Origin: Paenibacillus cellulositrophicus
GTDB lineage: Bacteria; Bacillota; Bacilli; Paenibacillales; Paenibacillaceae
Direction: 5' to 3'
DNA: 64,000 nucleotides
NCBI RefSeq assembly: GCF_009363095.1
Contig: NZ_CP045295.1
Location: 5,361,001-5,425,000, forward strand
In this document: positions 41,891 through 51,052 of the stretch, one piece after another
How positions within the stretch are numbered: position 1 is the first letter of the stretch
Layout: each line of letters opens with the position of its first letter
Translations under genes and position numbers: made by a program
The notes under the pieces: model-generated
Told to the model about the DNA's origin: nothing
What the model saw: the letters and a program-made list of their open reading frames with translations, nothing else
Databases searched by the model: none

Positions 41891-42577
41891 CTATTTCTCC
41901 TGCTCCTGGATCACCTGCTCAATCCCGAGCAGAATCAGCTTCAGTCCGAACTCGAACGCCTTGTCTGTCCCCATCAGCTCGAACAGCCCGTTCGTGAACA
42001 TCCTCCGGAACAGTCCGGCATCCGTCTCGCTCATGGAGTCCAGCAGGCGAATCATCTCCTCACCCGGAAGCGCTCCTTCTCCGTGCTCCTTAACAATCGC
42101 GGAGACATTGCGCTGGTGCTCGTAATCGTCCAGAACGAAGTTGAAAATATAATTCATAAGCGTAAGAACCACTTGCATTTTCTGCTCCTGCTCGAGCGGC
42201 GTCGATTCCACGCAGAGCAGCATCCGGTTGGTGAACCGGATGATGTCCGGTTCGTGGGGCAGCGTCAACATCATGAGCTGTGTGGAGCAGGGATACCGGC
42301 CGAGCACGCTTCGCACCGTTACCGCTAGCCCCTTCAGCTGCTCCTTCCAATCTCCCTCGGCGTGGTACTCCTCCAGAATGATTTTCGATACCTGGTTGGC
42401 CAGACGCTGGTAGAGATTTTGTTTGCTCTTGAAGTACCAGTATATCGAGGGAGCCTGTATCCCCAGCCGGTCGGCCAATCGTCTCATGCTGAACTTTTCG
42501 ATACCTTCCTCGCCAAGAAGCTCCCATGAGGCTTCCAAAATCCGATCCTCCGAAATCTGAGGCTGCTGTTTTTTCAT
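41891..42577 (-). CDS. TetR family transcriptional regulator of the MATE gene
   Basis: A 228-aa protein. HTH SEDRILEASWELLGEEGIEKFSMRRLADRLGIQAPSIYWYFKSKQNLYQRLANQ; the C-terminal half resembles the tetracycline-repressor-type domain. It is divergent from the MATE gene at 42736. Four copies of a CTAACACTGTAAG-like element fill the gap between the two starts, so it very likely represses the exporter and itself. Confidence 0.9.
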   Translation of the reverse strand: MKKQQPQISEDRILEASWELLGEEGIEKFSMRRLADRLGIQAPSIYWYFKSKQNLYQRLANQVSKIILEEYHAEGDWKEQLKGLAVTVRSVLGRYPCSTQLMMLTLPHEPDIIRFTNRMLLCVESTPLEQEQKMQVVLTLMNYIFNFVLDDYEHQRNVSAIVKEHGEGALPGEEMIRLLDSMSETDAGLFRRMFTNGLFELMGTDKAFEFGLKLILLGIEQVIQEQEK

Positions 42578-42596
42578 CGGGAATCCATCCTTTTAC

Positions 42597-42698
42597 CTAA
42601 CAGTGTAAGTTTATGCTTTACATGTTCATAAGACCATGATATCATCTAACACTGTAAGGTTCAAACTAACACTGTAAGATAAAATCTGCACTGTTAGA
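42597..42698. promoter_or_regulatory. Array of four TetR operator elements
   Basis: CTAACAGTGTAAG (42597-42609), CTAACACTGTAAG (42646-42658), CTAACACTGTAAG (42666-42678) and CTGCACTGTTAG (42686-42697). The CACTGT cores of the last three are 20 and 19 bases apart, about two helical turns each. Confidence 0.75.
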
Positions 42699-42735
42699 CG
42701 GTTGACCTAAAACAATATAGAAAGCAGGGACCCGC

Positions 42736-44088
42736 ATGGATACGGAAAACCTTTATTACTTTGAAAAGGCACCGGTCGCCAAAGCCGTAGCTCATTTCGC
42801 TGTACCGATGATGCTGGGCACGTCAATGAGTGTCATCTATTCCATATTGAATGCCTATTTCCTTGGCACACTCCACAATACGGCGATGTTAACCGCTCTC
42901 GCGTTAACCTTGCCGTTGTTCGCCATCATCATGGCACTGGGCAACTTGATTGGCATCGGGGGCGGTACCTTCATTTCCCGTTTGCTGGGAGAGAAAAAAT
43001 TGGATGATGTCAAGCATGTGTCTTCATTCGCTTTTTACAGCAGTTTAGTTATTGGTCTTATCGTGATGGCCGTAGGTATCCCGCTGATTGATCCCATTGT
43101 CCATGGATTGGGGGCAACGCCCGACTCCTTCGGCTTTACGAAGGACTATGTCACGATGATGCTTATTGGTTCACCATTCGTCATCTTATTTTTCACACTG
43201 GAAAACATCGTACGCTCGGAGGGTGCGGCAATGACGTCGATGATGGGTATGATTCTGAGTGTTGTCGTGAATATTATTCTCGATGCGCTGGTCATCTTCG
43301 TTTTCCATTGGGACGTGATCGGCGTGGCATCCGCTACGGTCGTTTCCAACCTGGTCGCCAGCGTATTCTACGCCTACCAGATGGGATACAAGAGCTCATT
43401 TCTAACCATCTCCGTTAAATGGTTTAAGGCGTCCAAAGAGATTTTGAGCAATGTCATCAAAATTGGAGTTCCCGTCTTTATCATGAGTATTTTTTTGGGG
43501 GCCATGTCGCTCATCTTTAATCGTTTTCTTGTAGAATATGGGGATCCGGCCGTTGCAGCTTACGGAATTTCATCGCGTTTATTACAGTTTCCCGAGTTTA
43601 TTCTGATGGGTTTATGTGAGGGAGTCGTGCCATTGATTGCTTTCTCTTTTACAGCGAATAAATTGCGTATGAAGCAAACGATCGGATTTACGATCAAAAC
43701 GATTGTAGCGTTAGCCGTCGCGTTCGGCATCATCGTTTATTTGATTTCCGACCACTTAATTGGTTTATTTACGAATGATCCGCAATTAATCGAAATGGGC
43801 AGCTATATCCTGCATGTGACGTTCTTATCCTTGTTCATTACAGGCATGACCACGTTGTTTACGGGGATCTTCCAAGCGACCGCACAAGGAACCGCTGCGT
43901 TTATTATGTCAATTATTCAAGGAGTTACTCTGATTCCTGTACTCTATATCGCCAATCGAATGAACGGCTTCCACGGAGTAGTCTGGTCGCTCGTCATCGC
44001 GGATGCCGTCGCGTTCCTGGTTGGGGCAATCATGCTGTATGCTTTGCGGACCAAATTGCAGCCGGATTTGGAGAGTTTGGTACAGTAG
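42736..44088 (+). CDS. MATE family efflux transporter (MepA-like)
   Basis: A 450-aa protein with about twelve membrane segments and duplicated MatE halves: FAVPMMLGTSMSVIYSILNAYFLG and IKIGVPVFIMSIFLGAMSLIFNRFL. It is closer to the MepA/DinF branch than the NorM-like gene at 7397. The coding sequence is visibly less GC-rich than its neighbours, consistent with acquisition. Expression is probably induced by a drug acting on the divergent TetR protein. Confidence 0.9.
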   Translation: MDTENLYYFEKAPVAKAVAHFAVPMMLGTSMSVIYSILNAYFLGTLHNTAMLTALALTLPLFAIIMALGNLIGIGGGTFISRLLGEKKLDDVKHVSSFAFYSSLVIGLIVMAVGIPLIDPIVHGLGATPDSFGFTKDYVTMMLIGSPFVILFFTLENIVRSEGAAMTSMMGMILSVVVNIILDALVIFVFHWDVIGVASATVVSNLVASVFYAYQMGYKSSFLTISVKWFKASKEILSNVIKIGVPVFIMSIFLGAMSLIFNRFLVEYGDPAVAAYGISSRLLQFPEFILMGLCEGVVPLIAFSFTANKLRMKQTIGFTIKTIVALAVAFGIIVYLISDHLIGLFTNDPQLIEMGSYILHVTFLSLFITGMTTLFTGIFQATAQGTAAFIMSIIQGVTLIPVLYIANRMNGFHGVVWSLVIADAVAFLVGAIMLYALRTKLQPDLESLVQ

Positions 44089-44224
44089 AAAACAGAGGGT
44101 CATCGTTCGTAAGGAGATTACATTGACGAAGGGGAAAAGGGGAGAAGGGCTTACCACGAAAAGCGGCCGATGATCTTTTGACGGATAGGATTTTGATAAG
44201 TAGACATTGGGTGTTTTTGAACAC

Positions 44225-44250
44225 AAAAAAGCTGCGGTCAGACACCCCGC
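44225..44250 (-). terminator. Terminator after tRNA-Pro
   Basis: On the minus strand GCGG...CCGC followed by AGC and six T (44230-44225). Confidence 0.65.
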
Positions 44251-44271
44251 AACCGTTGATTGTATAAAGGA

Positions 44272-44345
44272 TCGAGACGACAGGATTTGAACCTGCGACC
44301 TCTTGCTCCCGAAGCAAGCGCTCTACCAAGCTGAGCCACGTCTCG
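44272..44345 (-). tRNA. tRNA-Pro(CGG)
   Basis: A 74-base tRNA on the minus strand. The acceptor is CGAGACG/CGTCTCG. D arm GCTCAGCTTGGTAGAGC. The anticodon stem-loop CTTGC-TTCGGGA-GCAAG gives anticodon CGG (codon CCG). T arm GCAGGTTCAAATCCTGT. Discriminator A, CCA not encoded. Confidence 0.95.
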
Positions 44346-44466
44346 TTAAGAGAAAGCTTATACTATAAAATTTACTCCGATTTTACATTTTGTAAAGGGG
44401 GTAAAAGAAAAATTCACAATTCGTTTAACGATTGGGCAAAATGATCCTGTGCTGCCAGCAAATGAA

Positions 44467-44502
44467 AAGACCGGGGGAATCGCAAAGATTCCTTCCGGTC
44501 TT
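44467..44502 (-). terminator. Terminator of the LtaS-like gene
   Basis: AAGACCGG/CCGGTCTT with an inner GGAATC/GATTCC pairing; Ts follow on the minus strand. Confidence 0.8.
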
Positions 44503-44525
44503 GTTTGGTTTCTAAAGCGTAAGTT

Positions 44526-46736
44526 TTATTTGCCTGCAGCATCGCCTGGCTTGGACGGCTTTTCCGAATCATTCGCAGGGGTGGTATTGCCTGGCTTGCT
44601 GCCCGCTGGTGTATTGCCAGCCTGGGTATCTGTTGGAGTGCTGCTAGCTTTGGCATCTGCCGGTTTGGTTCCATCTGTCTTGGCATCAGCGGGTTTGGTT
44701 TTGGTGCTGTTCGTTTTATCATCTGCCGGGGAAGTCCCTGCTCCGGATCCGGCCGGAGGAGAAGTCGCCTCCGTGTTTGCATCCGTATTCGCATCCGTAT
44801 TCGCATCCGTATTCGCATCCGTATTCGCATGCTCCTTCTCCTGATCCTTCCACTCCGGCAGCGCCGCTACATAAGCATCCGACATGCTGATCAGCTTGTG
44901 CGCCCGCTCGTACGTTTCCTTCGAATCCAGCGGCTTGGTGACCTTGCCTCCGTTCAGCGGATAGGTCACCCCGTCGGCGTAACCGGAGCCCGGTACGAAC
45001 GCTCCCTTAGCCGAAATAAACGAGCCCGACGGGAGGTAATACCGCTGCGGCAGCACGGGACTGTTCTGGTTGAGCAGATCCTGGCCGAAGTGCACCTGGT
45101 TCTTCAGCGAGACGCCGATCAGATTGGCCAGCGTCGGGAAAATATCCGACTGCCCGCCGACCTGCTCCAGCGTCTGGGCTTTTTGGTTCGGCACGGAGAG
45201 GACGAGCGGGATGTTCATCATATCGGGGAGGGTGTACTCCCGTCCGTAAATTTCCTTCATCAGCTTTTTCTCTTTGTTATTGAGTGAATATATCGGAAGT
45301 CCCTGATGATCACCGTACAGGACGATGACGCTGTTGTCCCAAACGCCGTTTTTCTTCAGCTTGTCCACGAACTGGCCGAGGGCGTAGTCGGCATAGTTCT
45401 GGGACTGGATATAATCCCCGACAAGGGTTCCCTTATAACGGTCGGGAAGCTCCATCTTGAACTTGCGTTCCGGGATGCGGAACGGGTGATGGCCCGACAT
45501 GGAAATGACCTGCACGTAGAACGGCTTGCCGGTTCCCTGCATCCGTGCCAGCTCGTCGGCCGTCTTGGCATATAGCAGCTCGTCCGATGAACCGAACGAA
45601 ACGAGGTCATTTTTGCCGAAAAACTTGTCGTCGTAATATTTTTCCCAACCTAGCGCCTTATACAGCTGATCCCGGTTCCAGAACACGACGCTGTTCGTAT
45701 GGAACGTCGCCGTCTGATAGCCGCTCGCGGCGAACGTTTTGGGGGCACTCGGCAGCGCCTTGTCCGCATACACCTCGGAAGCAGCCCCGTTGGACGGAAC
45801 GTAGAGGGAGGTGTTCACGACGAATTCGGCATCCGCCGTGTTTCCCTGACCGACCTGCTGGAAGAAATGCGGGAAATACATATGATCTTTGACCAGCTTG
45901 TTCATGTTCGGGGTAATTTCCTTGCCGTCGATCTTCAGGTTGATGAGGAAATTCTGGAACGCTTCGAGCTGAATGACGATGACGTTTTTGCCCTTGGCGG
46001 CACCCCAGTATGCCGGCTGCGCCGGCTCGGCCGTTCCTTTCACCTGGGCAACCGCCTCAGGCGTGACCGACTTGGCGTCGACCTTGATGTTCTTGGAAGG
46101 GGCAAAGCCGACATACGCTTCATAGTTGAGAATCCCCATATCCCGGGCCTGCTGGAATTCGTTCATTCCGCTCCGGAACGGAAAAATGCACGCGGCACAG
46201 GCGATCAGTGCCAGGACGGCTCCCCCCGCAAACCACGGGCGGCCCGTTCGGACGGACAAGCTGCGGCCAAAGGCGCGGAACCGCCGGCTGGAACTGATAA
46301 GGATGAACAGCACGACGATATCGGTGAAAATGAACAAGTAATACGGATCCATGAGCGAAAAGACGCTGCTGTTCACCTCCGACACCTGGTTTACTTGGCG
46401 AAGCTCATGATAAGTAACGATAACTCCGAAATACTTATAGTACATAATGACGGCAAAATAAATAATGGTCAGAACCAGGTCCACAATCAGGTAGGTGACC
46501 AGCTTCTTGCGGTAGGCCAGCGTTTCGATCAGGCAGAAGAGCAGCCATACGGGCGGTATGCCCGTCAGCAGCATCATGCCGAAGCCTCCGGCATTTTCCC
46601 TGAACACGACCGTCCAGACCAAAAGCATTTTTAAAATCATGACAATGGAGAAGAAGATAAAAGGTTTACCTATCAGCGCTCTCCATGAAAAACGGTTATG
46701 CAAAATCAATCGACGCCCCTTTCGTAATTTCCACAC
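44526..46736 (-). CDS. LtaS-family lipoteichoic acid synthase-like sulfatase-fold enzyme
   Basis: A 736-aa polytopic enzyme. Five hydrophobic segments lie in residues 1-185, then an extracellular sulfatase-fold domain from about 245. Catalytic residues known from S. aureus LtaS sit at equivalent places: the nucleophile Thr300 in GQGNTADAEF, a metal Glu in VIQLEAF (258), FWNR, His416 in SMSGHHPF and Asp476-His477 in LYGDHQ. It should transfer glycerol phosphate from phosphatidylglycerol. The tail (about 637-736) is unusual: ANTD repeats followed by a Thr/Pro/Ala/Lys/Ser-rich, low-complexity stretch. It is not part of an obvious operon. Confidence 0.9.
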   Translation of the reverse strand: MWKLRKGRRLILHNRFSWRALIGKPFIFFSIVMILKMLLVWTVVFRENAGGFGMMLLTGIPPVWLLFCLIETLAYRKKLVTYLIVDLVLTIIYFAVIMYYKYFGVIVTYHELRQVNQVSEVNSSVFSLMDPYYLFIFTDIVVLFILISSSRRFRAFGRSLSVRTGRPWFAGGAVLALIACAACIFPFRSGMNEFQQARDMGILNYEAYVGFAPSKNIKVDAKSVTPEAVAQVKGTAEPAQPAYWGAAKGKNVIVIQLEAFQNFLINLKIDGKEITPNMNKLVKDHMYFPHFFQQVGQGNTADAEFVVNTSLYVPSNGAASEVYADKALPSAPKTFAASGYQTATFHTNSVVFWNRDQLYKALGWEKYYDDKFFGKNDLVSFGSSDELLYAKTADELARMQGTGKPFYVQVISMSGHHPFRIPERKFKMELPDRYKGTLVGDYIQSQNYADYALGQFVDKLKKNGVWDNSVIVLYGDHQGLPIYSLNNKEKKLMKEIYGREYTLPDMMNIPLVLSVPNQKAQTLEQVGGQSDIFPTLANLIGVSLKNQVHFGQDLLNQNSPVLPQRYYLPSGSFISAKGAFVPGSGYADGVTYPLNGGKVTKPLDSKETYERAHKLISMSDAYVAALPEWKDQEKEHANTDANTDANTDANTDANTEATSPPAGSGAGTSPADDKTNSTKTKPADAKTDGTKPADAKASSTPTDTQAGNTPAGSKPGNTTPANDSEKPSKPGDAAGK
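44779..44826. repeat. 12-bp tandem repeat inside the LtaS-like gene
   Basis: Four perfect copies of GCATCCGTATTC (44779-44826) plus a degenerate copy GCCTCCGTGTTT at 44767-44778. They are in frame and encode the (N-T-D-A) repeats, so copy-number changes would keep the reading frame. Confidence 0.9.
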
Positions 46737-47158
46737 AGATCGCTAAGCCCATCCAAGGGCGTATAGGAATTAGCAGCGTACGGTCTGTCATCCGCAGGTT
46801 GTCCTGCCGGCGGGCCGCCCGCGTTCCCTCTTCAGCATCATAGATTACCCCTTATCAAAAACGCCATCAGGCCACAGCAAACACAAGGCTTGGACACCTG
46901 TGCTAAGCCGGGCCATACGCGGGACAATGAAGTTAATAGTAACTATTACACTATTGCAATTTAAGCACAGGGCCCAGGGAATTGCAAGAATCGCCCGGGA
47001 TGCGAAAGAGGGGGTGGACCCGGCTGGGCATAGCCTCCCGAACCGGGCTGATGATTGATGAAGAAGGATGTCATCACTCTATTATATATAGGAAGAGACA
47101 GGATCATTCCATCGGTGAGAAGGGGAGATGCTGTGTGGAAAAAAGGCGGCCGGACCAG
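46737..47158. other. Intergenic region between the LtaS-like gene and the Mn-binding protein gene
   Basis: No gene seen. It contains a perfect 7-1-7 palindrome, TAATAGT-A-ACTATTA (46934-46948), of the spacing used by Fur-family regulators, about 200 bases upstream of the LtaS-like start. A T tract following the stop at 47159 on the minus strand may end the manganese operon. Confidence 0.5.
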
Positions 47159-48103
47159 TTACTTCGTCAATCCGGAATGAATCGTATCGAGGTTCCATTT
47201 CATCATGGCGAGGTAGCTGTCTCCCTCTTCCCCGGGCTTGCCGGTGGAATCGGTGAACACCTTGCCGAATATCCGAACCCCGGTCTCCTTGGAGACGCTC
47301 TCCATGCTACGCGGATCCACGCTGGTCTCCACAAACAATGCAGGCACCTGCTCCGCCTTCACGATATCGATAATCCGCTTCATCTGCTCAGGGGTGCCCT
47401 GGTTCTCTGTATTGATCTCCCAAATGTATTGGGCCTTCAGCCCGTAAGCCGCGGAAAAATATTTAAAAGCCCCTTCGCTCGTAACGAGAACCCGGCGTTC
47501 CTCCGGGATGTCGGCAAAGCGTGTCACGGCATCATCGTGCAGCTTCTTCAATTCCTCGATATAGCTCATGGCATTCTGCTCATAATATTCACGGTTGGCC
47601 GGGTCCGCTTTCGTCAGAGCCGCAAGGGCGTTCTCTGCATAACGGATCCCGTTCTCAATGCTCAGCCAGGCATGCGGATCCTGCTCGGATTCCTTGCCGG
47701 CGGAGGTCAGGTACATCGGCTCCACGCCTTCGCTCAGTGCATAGACAGGGGCGTCTTCCCCCGCTTTTCCCGACGTCTCCAGCAGTTTGGCGAACCAGCC
47801 GTTCCCCGTCTCCAGATTAAGCCCGTTATAGAAAATGACATCGGCATCGCTGGCATGCTTGAGATCCGCAGGCAGCGGATCATATTCATGGGGGTCCGTG
47901 CCGACCGGCACGATCGAATACAGCTCTACGCGGTCCCCTGCAACCTGCTTCACGATATCGTACAGGATCGAATACGTGGTCAGCACGACCGGCTTCTCCC
48001 CGGAAGAGCCGGCTTTATTCCCGGTTTGACCGGAGCAGCCGGCGGCAAGTGCCAGGACCAGCATAAGTACGGCTCCGAGCCAAACCTTCCTTTTATGTTT
48101 CAT
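47159..48103 (-). CDS. Manganese-type metal ABC transporter binding lipoprotein
   Basis: A 314-aa cluster A-I solute-binding protein. Lipobox with Cys23 (LAAGC). The metal ligands His72 (GTDPHEYDP), His144 (QDPHAWL), Glu210 (TSEGAFKYF) and Asp285 (VFTDSTGKPG) match the 2His-Glu-Asp site of PsaA/MntC, which favours Mn2+ over Zn2+ (no His-rich loop). It is the last gene of the operon on this strand, 66 bases after the permease gene. Confidence 0.92.
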   Translation of the reverse strand: MKHKRKVWLGAVLMLVLALAAGCSGQTGNKAGSSGEKPVVLTTYSILYDIVKQVAGDRVELYSIVPVGTDPHEYDPLPADLKHASDADVIFYNGLNLETGNGWFAKLLETSGKAGEDAPVYALSEGVEPMYLTSAGKESEQDPHAWLSIENGIRYAENALAALTKADPANREYYEQNAMSYIEELKKLHDDAVTRFADIPEERRVLVTSEGAFKYFSAAYGLKAQYIWEINTENQGTPEQMKRIIDIVKAEQVPALFVETSVDPRSMESVSKETGVRIFGKVFTDSTGKPGEEGDSYLAMMKWNLDTIHSGLTK

Positions 48104-48169
48104 ACGATTCCCTCCTATTTAAAAAGAATCATTGCGGCGCGAACCCTGCTGCCTTCCGGGCAGACGGCG

Positions 48170-49033
48170 TCAAAGTCCTTTCAGCGCCGCCTTTTTGCGC
48201 CGGGAACGGAAATGCCGCCACAGGACGCCCTGTTTTGGTGAAAAGGCCAATGCCAGCATGAACCAAATAGCTGACGCAAGCACGATGGCTGCACCGGAGG
48301 CCAGATTGTATTTGACGCTGAAATACAGCCCCACCACGGCTGATAACGCGCCGAAGCCGGCGGCCAGATAAATCATCACCCACAGCCGGTTGGTCAGCAA
48401 ATAAGCGGTGGAGGCGGGGGTGATCAGCATGGCGACGACGAGGATGATGCCGACAGTCTGCAGGGAGGCGACGGTCACGAGGGTGAGCAGGGTCATCAGC
48501 AGGTAATGGATAAGCCGCCCGGGCAGCCCGTATGCCGCGGACATAACCGGATCGAACGAGCTGACGAGCAGCTCTTTGTAGAACAAGTAGACGACCGCGG
48601 CGATCACGATGCCAATGATCAGCGTGATCCACATGTCGGAGGCGCGGACCGCAAGCACGTTGCCGAACAGGATGTGGTACAGGTCGGTCGAGCTTTTCGC
48701 AAAGGTAATCAGGATGATGCCGACAGCAAAAAAGGACGTAAACACGATGCCGATAGCCGAGTCGTTCTTGATCCGGCTGTTTTGGCTGACGTATCCGATG
48801 CCAAGGGCCGTCAGCACGCCCGTGACCACGGCGCCGAAAAAGAAGTTGATGCCCAGCATGTAGGACAGGGCGACGCCGGGCAGGACCGCATGGGAAATCG
48901 CGTCGCCCATGAGCGCCATGCCGCGCAGAATGATAAAGCAGCCGATAATGCCGCAGATCATTCCGACCATGACCGAGGTCAGCAGCGCTTTTTGCAAAAA
49001 GCCGTATTCCAGGATTCCGCTCAGGAATTCCAT
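48170..49033 (-). CDS. Manganese-type metal ABC transporter permease
   Basis: A 287-aa ABC-3 family membrane protein with about eight segments (LTSVMVGMICGIIGCFIILRGMALMGDAISHAVLPGVALSYMLG is the N-terminal hallmark). It forms the channel for the ATPase at 49033 and the lipoprotein at 47159. Its ATG at 49033 overlaps the stop of the ATPase gene, indicating coupling. Confidence 0.92.
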   Translation of the reverse strand: MEFLSGILEYGFLQKALLTSVMVGMICGIIGCFIILRGMALMGDAISHAVLPGVALSYMLGINFFFGAVVTGVLTALGIGYVSQNSRIKNDSAIGIVFTSFFAVGIILITFAKSSTDLYHILFGNVLAVRASDMWITLIIGIVIAAVVYLFYKELLVSSFDPVMSAAYGLPGRLIHYLLMTLLTLVTVASLQTVGIILVVAMLITPASTAYLLTNRLWVMIYLAAGFGALSAVVGLYFSVKYNLASGAAIVLASAIWFMLALAFSPKQGVLWRHFRSRRKKAALKGL

Positions 49034-49791
49034 TACACACCCACTCCGTTCTTTTCAAGAAAGGTCAGCTGCGCCGCATAGGCCTGGCTGAGAATGTCCG
49101 GACGGCAGACTTCACGGGCCGGACCTGCCTTTACCAGCTCGCCGTTAAGCAGCACAAGCCCGTCGAAATACGCTTCAGCCTTGCTCAAATCGTGATGGAC
49201 CACGAGCACCGTGCGGTTCTGATCCCGAAGCTCTTTCAAAATGGCGACGATCGTCTCCTCGCTGGCGGCGTCCACGCCGACGAAGGGCTCATCCAGGCAG
49301 AACAGCTCCGCCTCCTGAGCGAGCGCCCGGGCAAGAAATACGCGCTGCTGCTGTCCGCCGGACAGCTCGCCGATCTGCCGGGAGCCGAAATCCTCCATGC
49401 CGACCTTCTCCAGGCAGTGGTAGGCCAGCTCTTTATGCTGCCGCCGCGGCCTCTTGAGCAGGCCGAGCTTCGGGTAGGTGCCGAGCAGGACGGTATCGAT
49501 TACCGTAATCGGGAACGTCATGTCAATTTCGCTGCGCTGCGGAACATAGGCGATGCGGGTCCGGGCTTCCTTGACGCTGCCGCCGAGGATGCGAACCTCG
49601 CCGTGATCCCGTGGAATCAGCTCAAGGAGAGACTTCATCAGCGTGGATTTGCCGGCCCCGTTGGGTCCGATAATACCGGTCATACTGCCGGGAAGCAGCG
49701 TGAAACTGACGTCGCGAAGGGCATCCTTGCCGTGATAGGAGACGAATAGGCTGTCGACGGACACCGAAGGGTCGCGGTGACGGGGGAGCAT
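49033..49791 (-). CDS. Manganese-type metal ABC transporter ATP-binding protein
   Basis: A 252-aa ATPase. Walker A GPNGAGKST at residues 42-50, signature LSGGQQQRVFLARAL, Walker B LFCLDEPFVGVD, H-loop VVHHDLSKAEAYFD. AAAGGAGG precedes the ATG. It is first in the operon, downstream of two MntR-type boxes, so manganese-replete cells should repress it. Confidence 0.92.
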   Translation of the reverse strand: MLPRHRDPSVSVDSLFVSYHGKDALRDVSFTLLPGSMTGIIGPNGAGKSTLMKSLLELIPRDHGEVRILGGSVKEARTRIAYVPQRSEIDMTFPITVIDTVLLGTYPKLGLLKRPRRQHKELAYHCLEKVGMEDFGSRQIGELSGGQQQRVFLARALAQEAELFCLDEPFVGVDAASEETIVAILKELRDQNRTVLVVHHDLSKAEAYFDGLVLLNGELVKAGPAREVCRPDILSQAYAAQLTFLEKNGVGV

Positions 49792-49828
49792 AGCATAAAC
49801 CTCCTTTGGATTATGAAAACTTTGACAT

Positions 49829-49887
49829 AAGTTTCCCTTGGGACAAATTAATGCATATATATAAAAGTTTTTACCTAGGGAAACTTT
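49829..49887. promoter_or_regulatory. Two MntR boxes upstream of the manganese operon
   Basis: AGTTTCCCTTGGGACAAAT (within 49829-49849) and AGTTTTTACCTAGGGAAACT (within 49864-49887) each read, on one strand or the other, as the MntR consensus (TTTGCCTTAAGGGAAACT-like). They are 35 bases apart, just upstream of the ATPase start. Confidence 0.75.
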
Positions 49888-50020
49888 ATTGAGTATAGGC
49901 TAAAACAGATGGGGAGAATTGTAAAGTGTTTTTTTAGCTGGGTTGTCCGTTTTTCGTGAGGTAAAACGAGGTAGAAACAGCGTTAGTATGCGGGGCGATC
50001 ATAGGGGGCGAAGCCAAGAA

Positions 50021-50048
50021 AAGCCCCGATTCCGTGGAATCAGGGCTT
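50021..50048 (-). terminator. Terminator overlapping the LysR stop
   Basis: AAGCCCCGATTCC pairs with GGAATCAGGGCTT; on the minus strand Ts follow. The stem includes the stop codon of the LysR gene. Confidence 0.75.
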
Positions 50049-50948
50049 CATATCCTGCTCGGTGATTTGCTGTTTGACGAACTGCTTGAACTGCTCCCTG
50101 AGCGGTGAATAGGGCTGATCGGCATGATAGGCCATATAGGCCTTGACCGATTTGCCTGCCGGACCGGGGGCGGGCAAGTATTGGAGACTTCCGGCGGCGA
50201 GCTCGCTTGCGATGCCGGACAAGGGGAAGAAGGAGATGAAATCCCCATCCTCTACCGTATGCTTGACCGACTCCGGCGAATTGATGATCATGCGCTCCCA
50301 CAAATGGATTCCGCTCTCGATCGCGTAGGTCCGGGTGAAGTCCCGCATAAAAGAGCCTTCGGCATGCTGGATGAAGAAGTGTTGGGCGACCAGCTGGTCG
50401 CTCAGCGATTTCAGGCTGGAGAAAGGGTGTCCCGGCGCAAAAATGACGACAAGCTCATCTTCCAGCAGCAGGTCTTCCTTGATGCCGGCAGCTGCAACGT
50501 CCTGCGAATAATAAAAGGCAAGGTCCACCTCATGGTTGTAGTGCAGCTCCTGAACGGTCCGGCTGGGCTGAACGGTCAGCTCGATCTGGATGCCGGGATA
50601 CTGCCGGCAGAACCGGTTGACGAGTTTGGGCAGGTGAATCGTCCCCATCAGGCTGTCGGCGCCGATATGAAGAATGCCTTTGCCCAAATCGGCGTAGTCC
50701 TGCACGGCCTTCCGGGCCTCGGCGGCCAGCCCCGTCATTTTGACGGCGTAAGGGTACAGCGCCTTGCCGGCGTCGGTTAAGAGGATGCGGCCCCGCCTGG
50801 ACTCGAAGAGGGCGATGCCCAGCTCTTCCTCTAAGCTTTTCATATGAAAGGTGACGGTCGGCTGTTTCATATCCAGCTCTTTGGCTACGTCAGTTACCTT
50901 CTTGTATTTTTCAATATAAACAAGGATTTGCAATTTTAACAAATTCAA
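50040..50948 (-). CDS. LysR family transcriptional regulator
   Basis: A 302-aa LysR protein with HTH NLLKLQILVYIEKYKKVTDVAKELDMKQPTVTFHMKSLEEELGIALFESRRGRILLTDAG. The effector domain contains ILHIGADSLMGTIHLPKLVNRFCRQYPGIQIELTVQPS. The frame runs to 50969, but GAGGGGG fits the TTG at 50948, giving a standard LysR start. It is divergent from pstS by 200 bases. Nothing shows that it controls pst, since phosphate operons are usually under PhoPR. Confidence 0.87.
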   Translation of the reverse strand: MNLLKLQILVYIEKYKKVTDVAKELDMKQPTVTFHMKSLEEELGIALFESRRGRILLTDAGKALYPYAVKMTGLAAEARKAVQDYADLGKGILHIGADSLMGTIHLPKLVNRFCRQYPGIQIELTVQPSRTVQELHYNHEVDLAFYYSQDVAAAGIKEDLLLEDELVVIFAPGHPFSSLKSLSDQLVAQHFFIQHAEGSFMRDFTRTYAIESGIHLWERMIINSPESVKHTVEDGDFISFFPLSGIASELAAGSLQYLPAPGPAGKSVKAYMAYHADQPYSPLREQFKQFVKQQITEQDMKP

Positions 50949-51052
50949 CGATGATTCCCCCTCGGTCACGTCCGGTTCCTCTTCATTATAGAATTAATCT
51001 ATGGACTCATAAAGATTATATTCTGATATTTATCTTTCTTTTTACAAAACGC

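Noticed and set aside
44767..44826. Short regular repeats as a CRISPR array
   Set aside because: 12-bp units without spacers, in frame within a coding tail.
46982..48241. 419-codon forward frame over the manganese-binding protein
   Set aside because: Antisense shadow; no domain, and it crosses two genes of the mnt-type operon.
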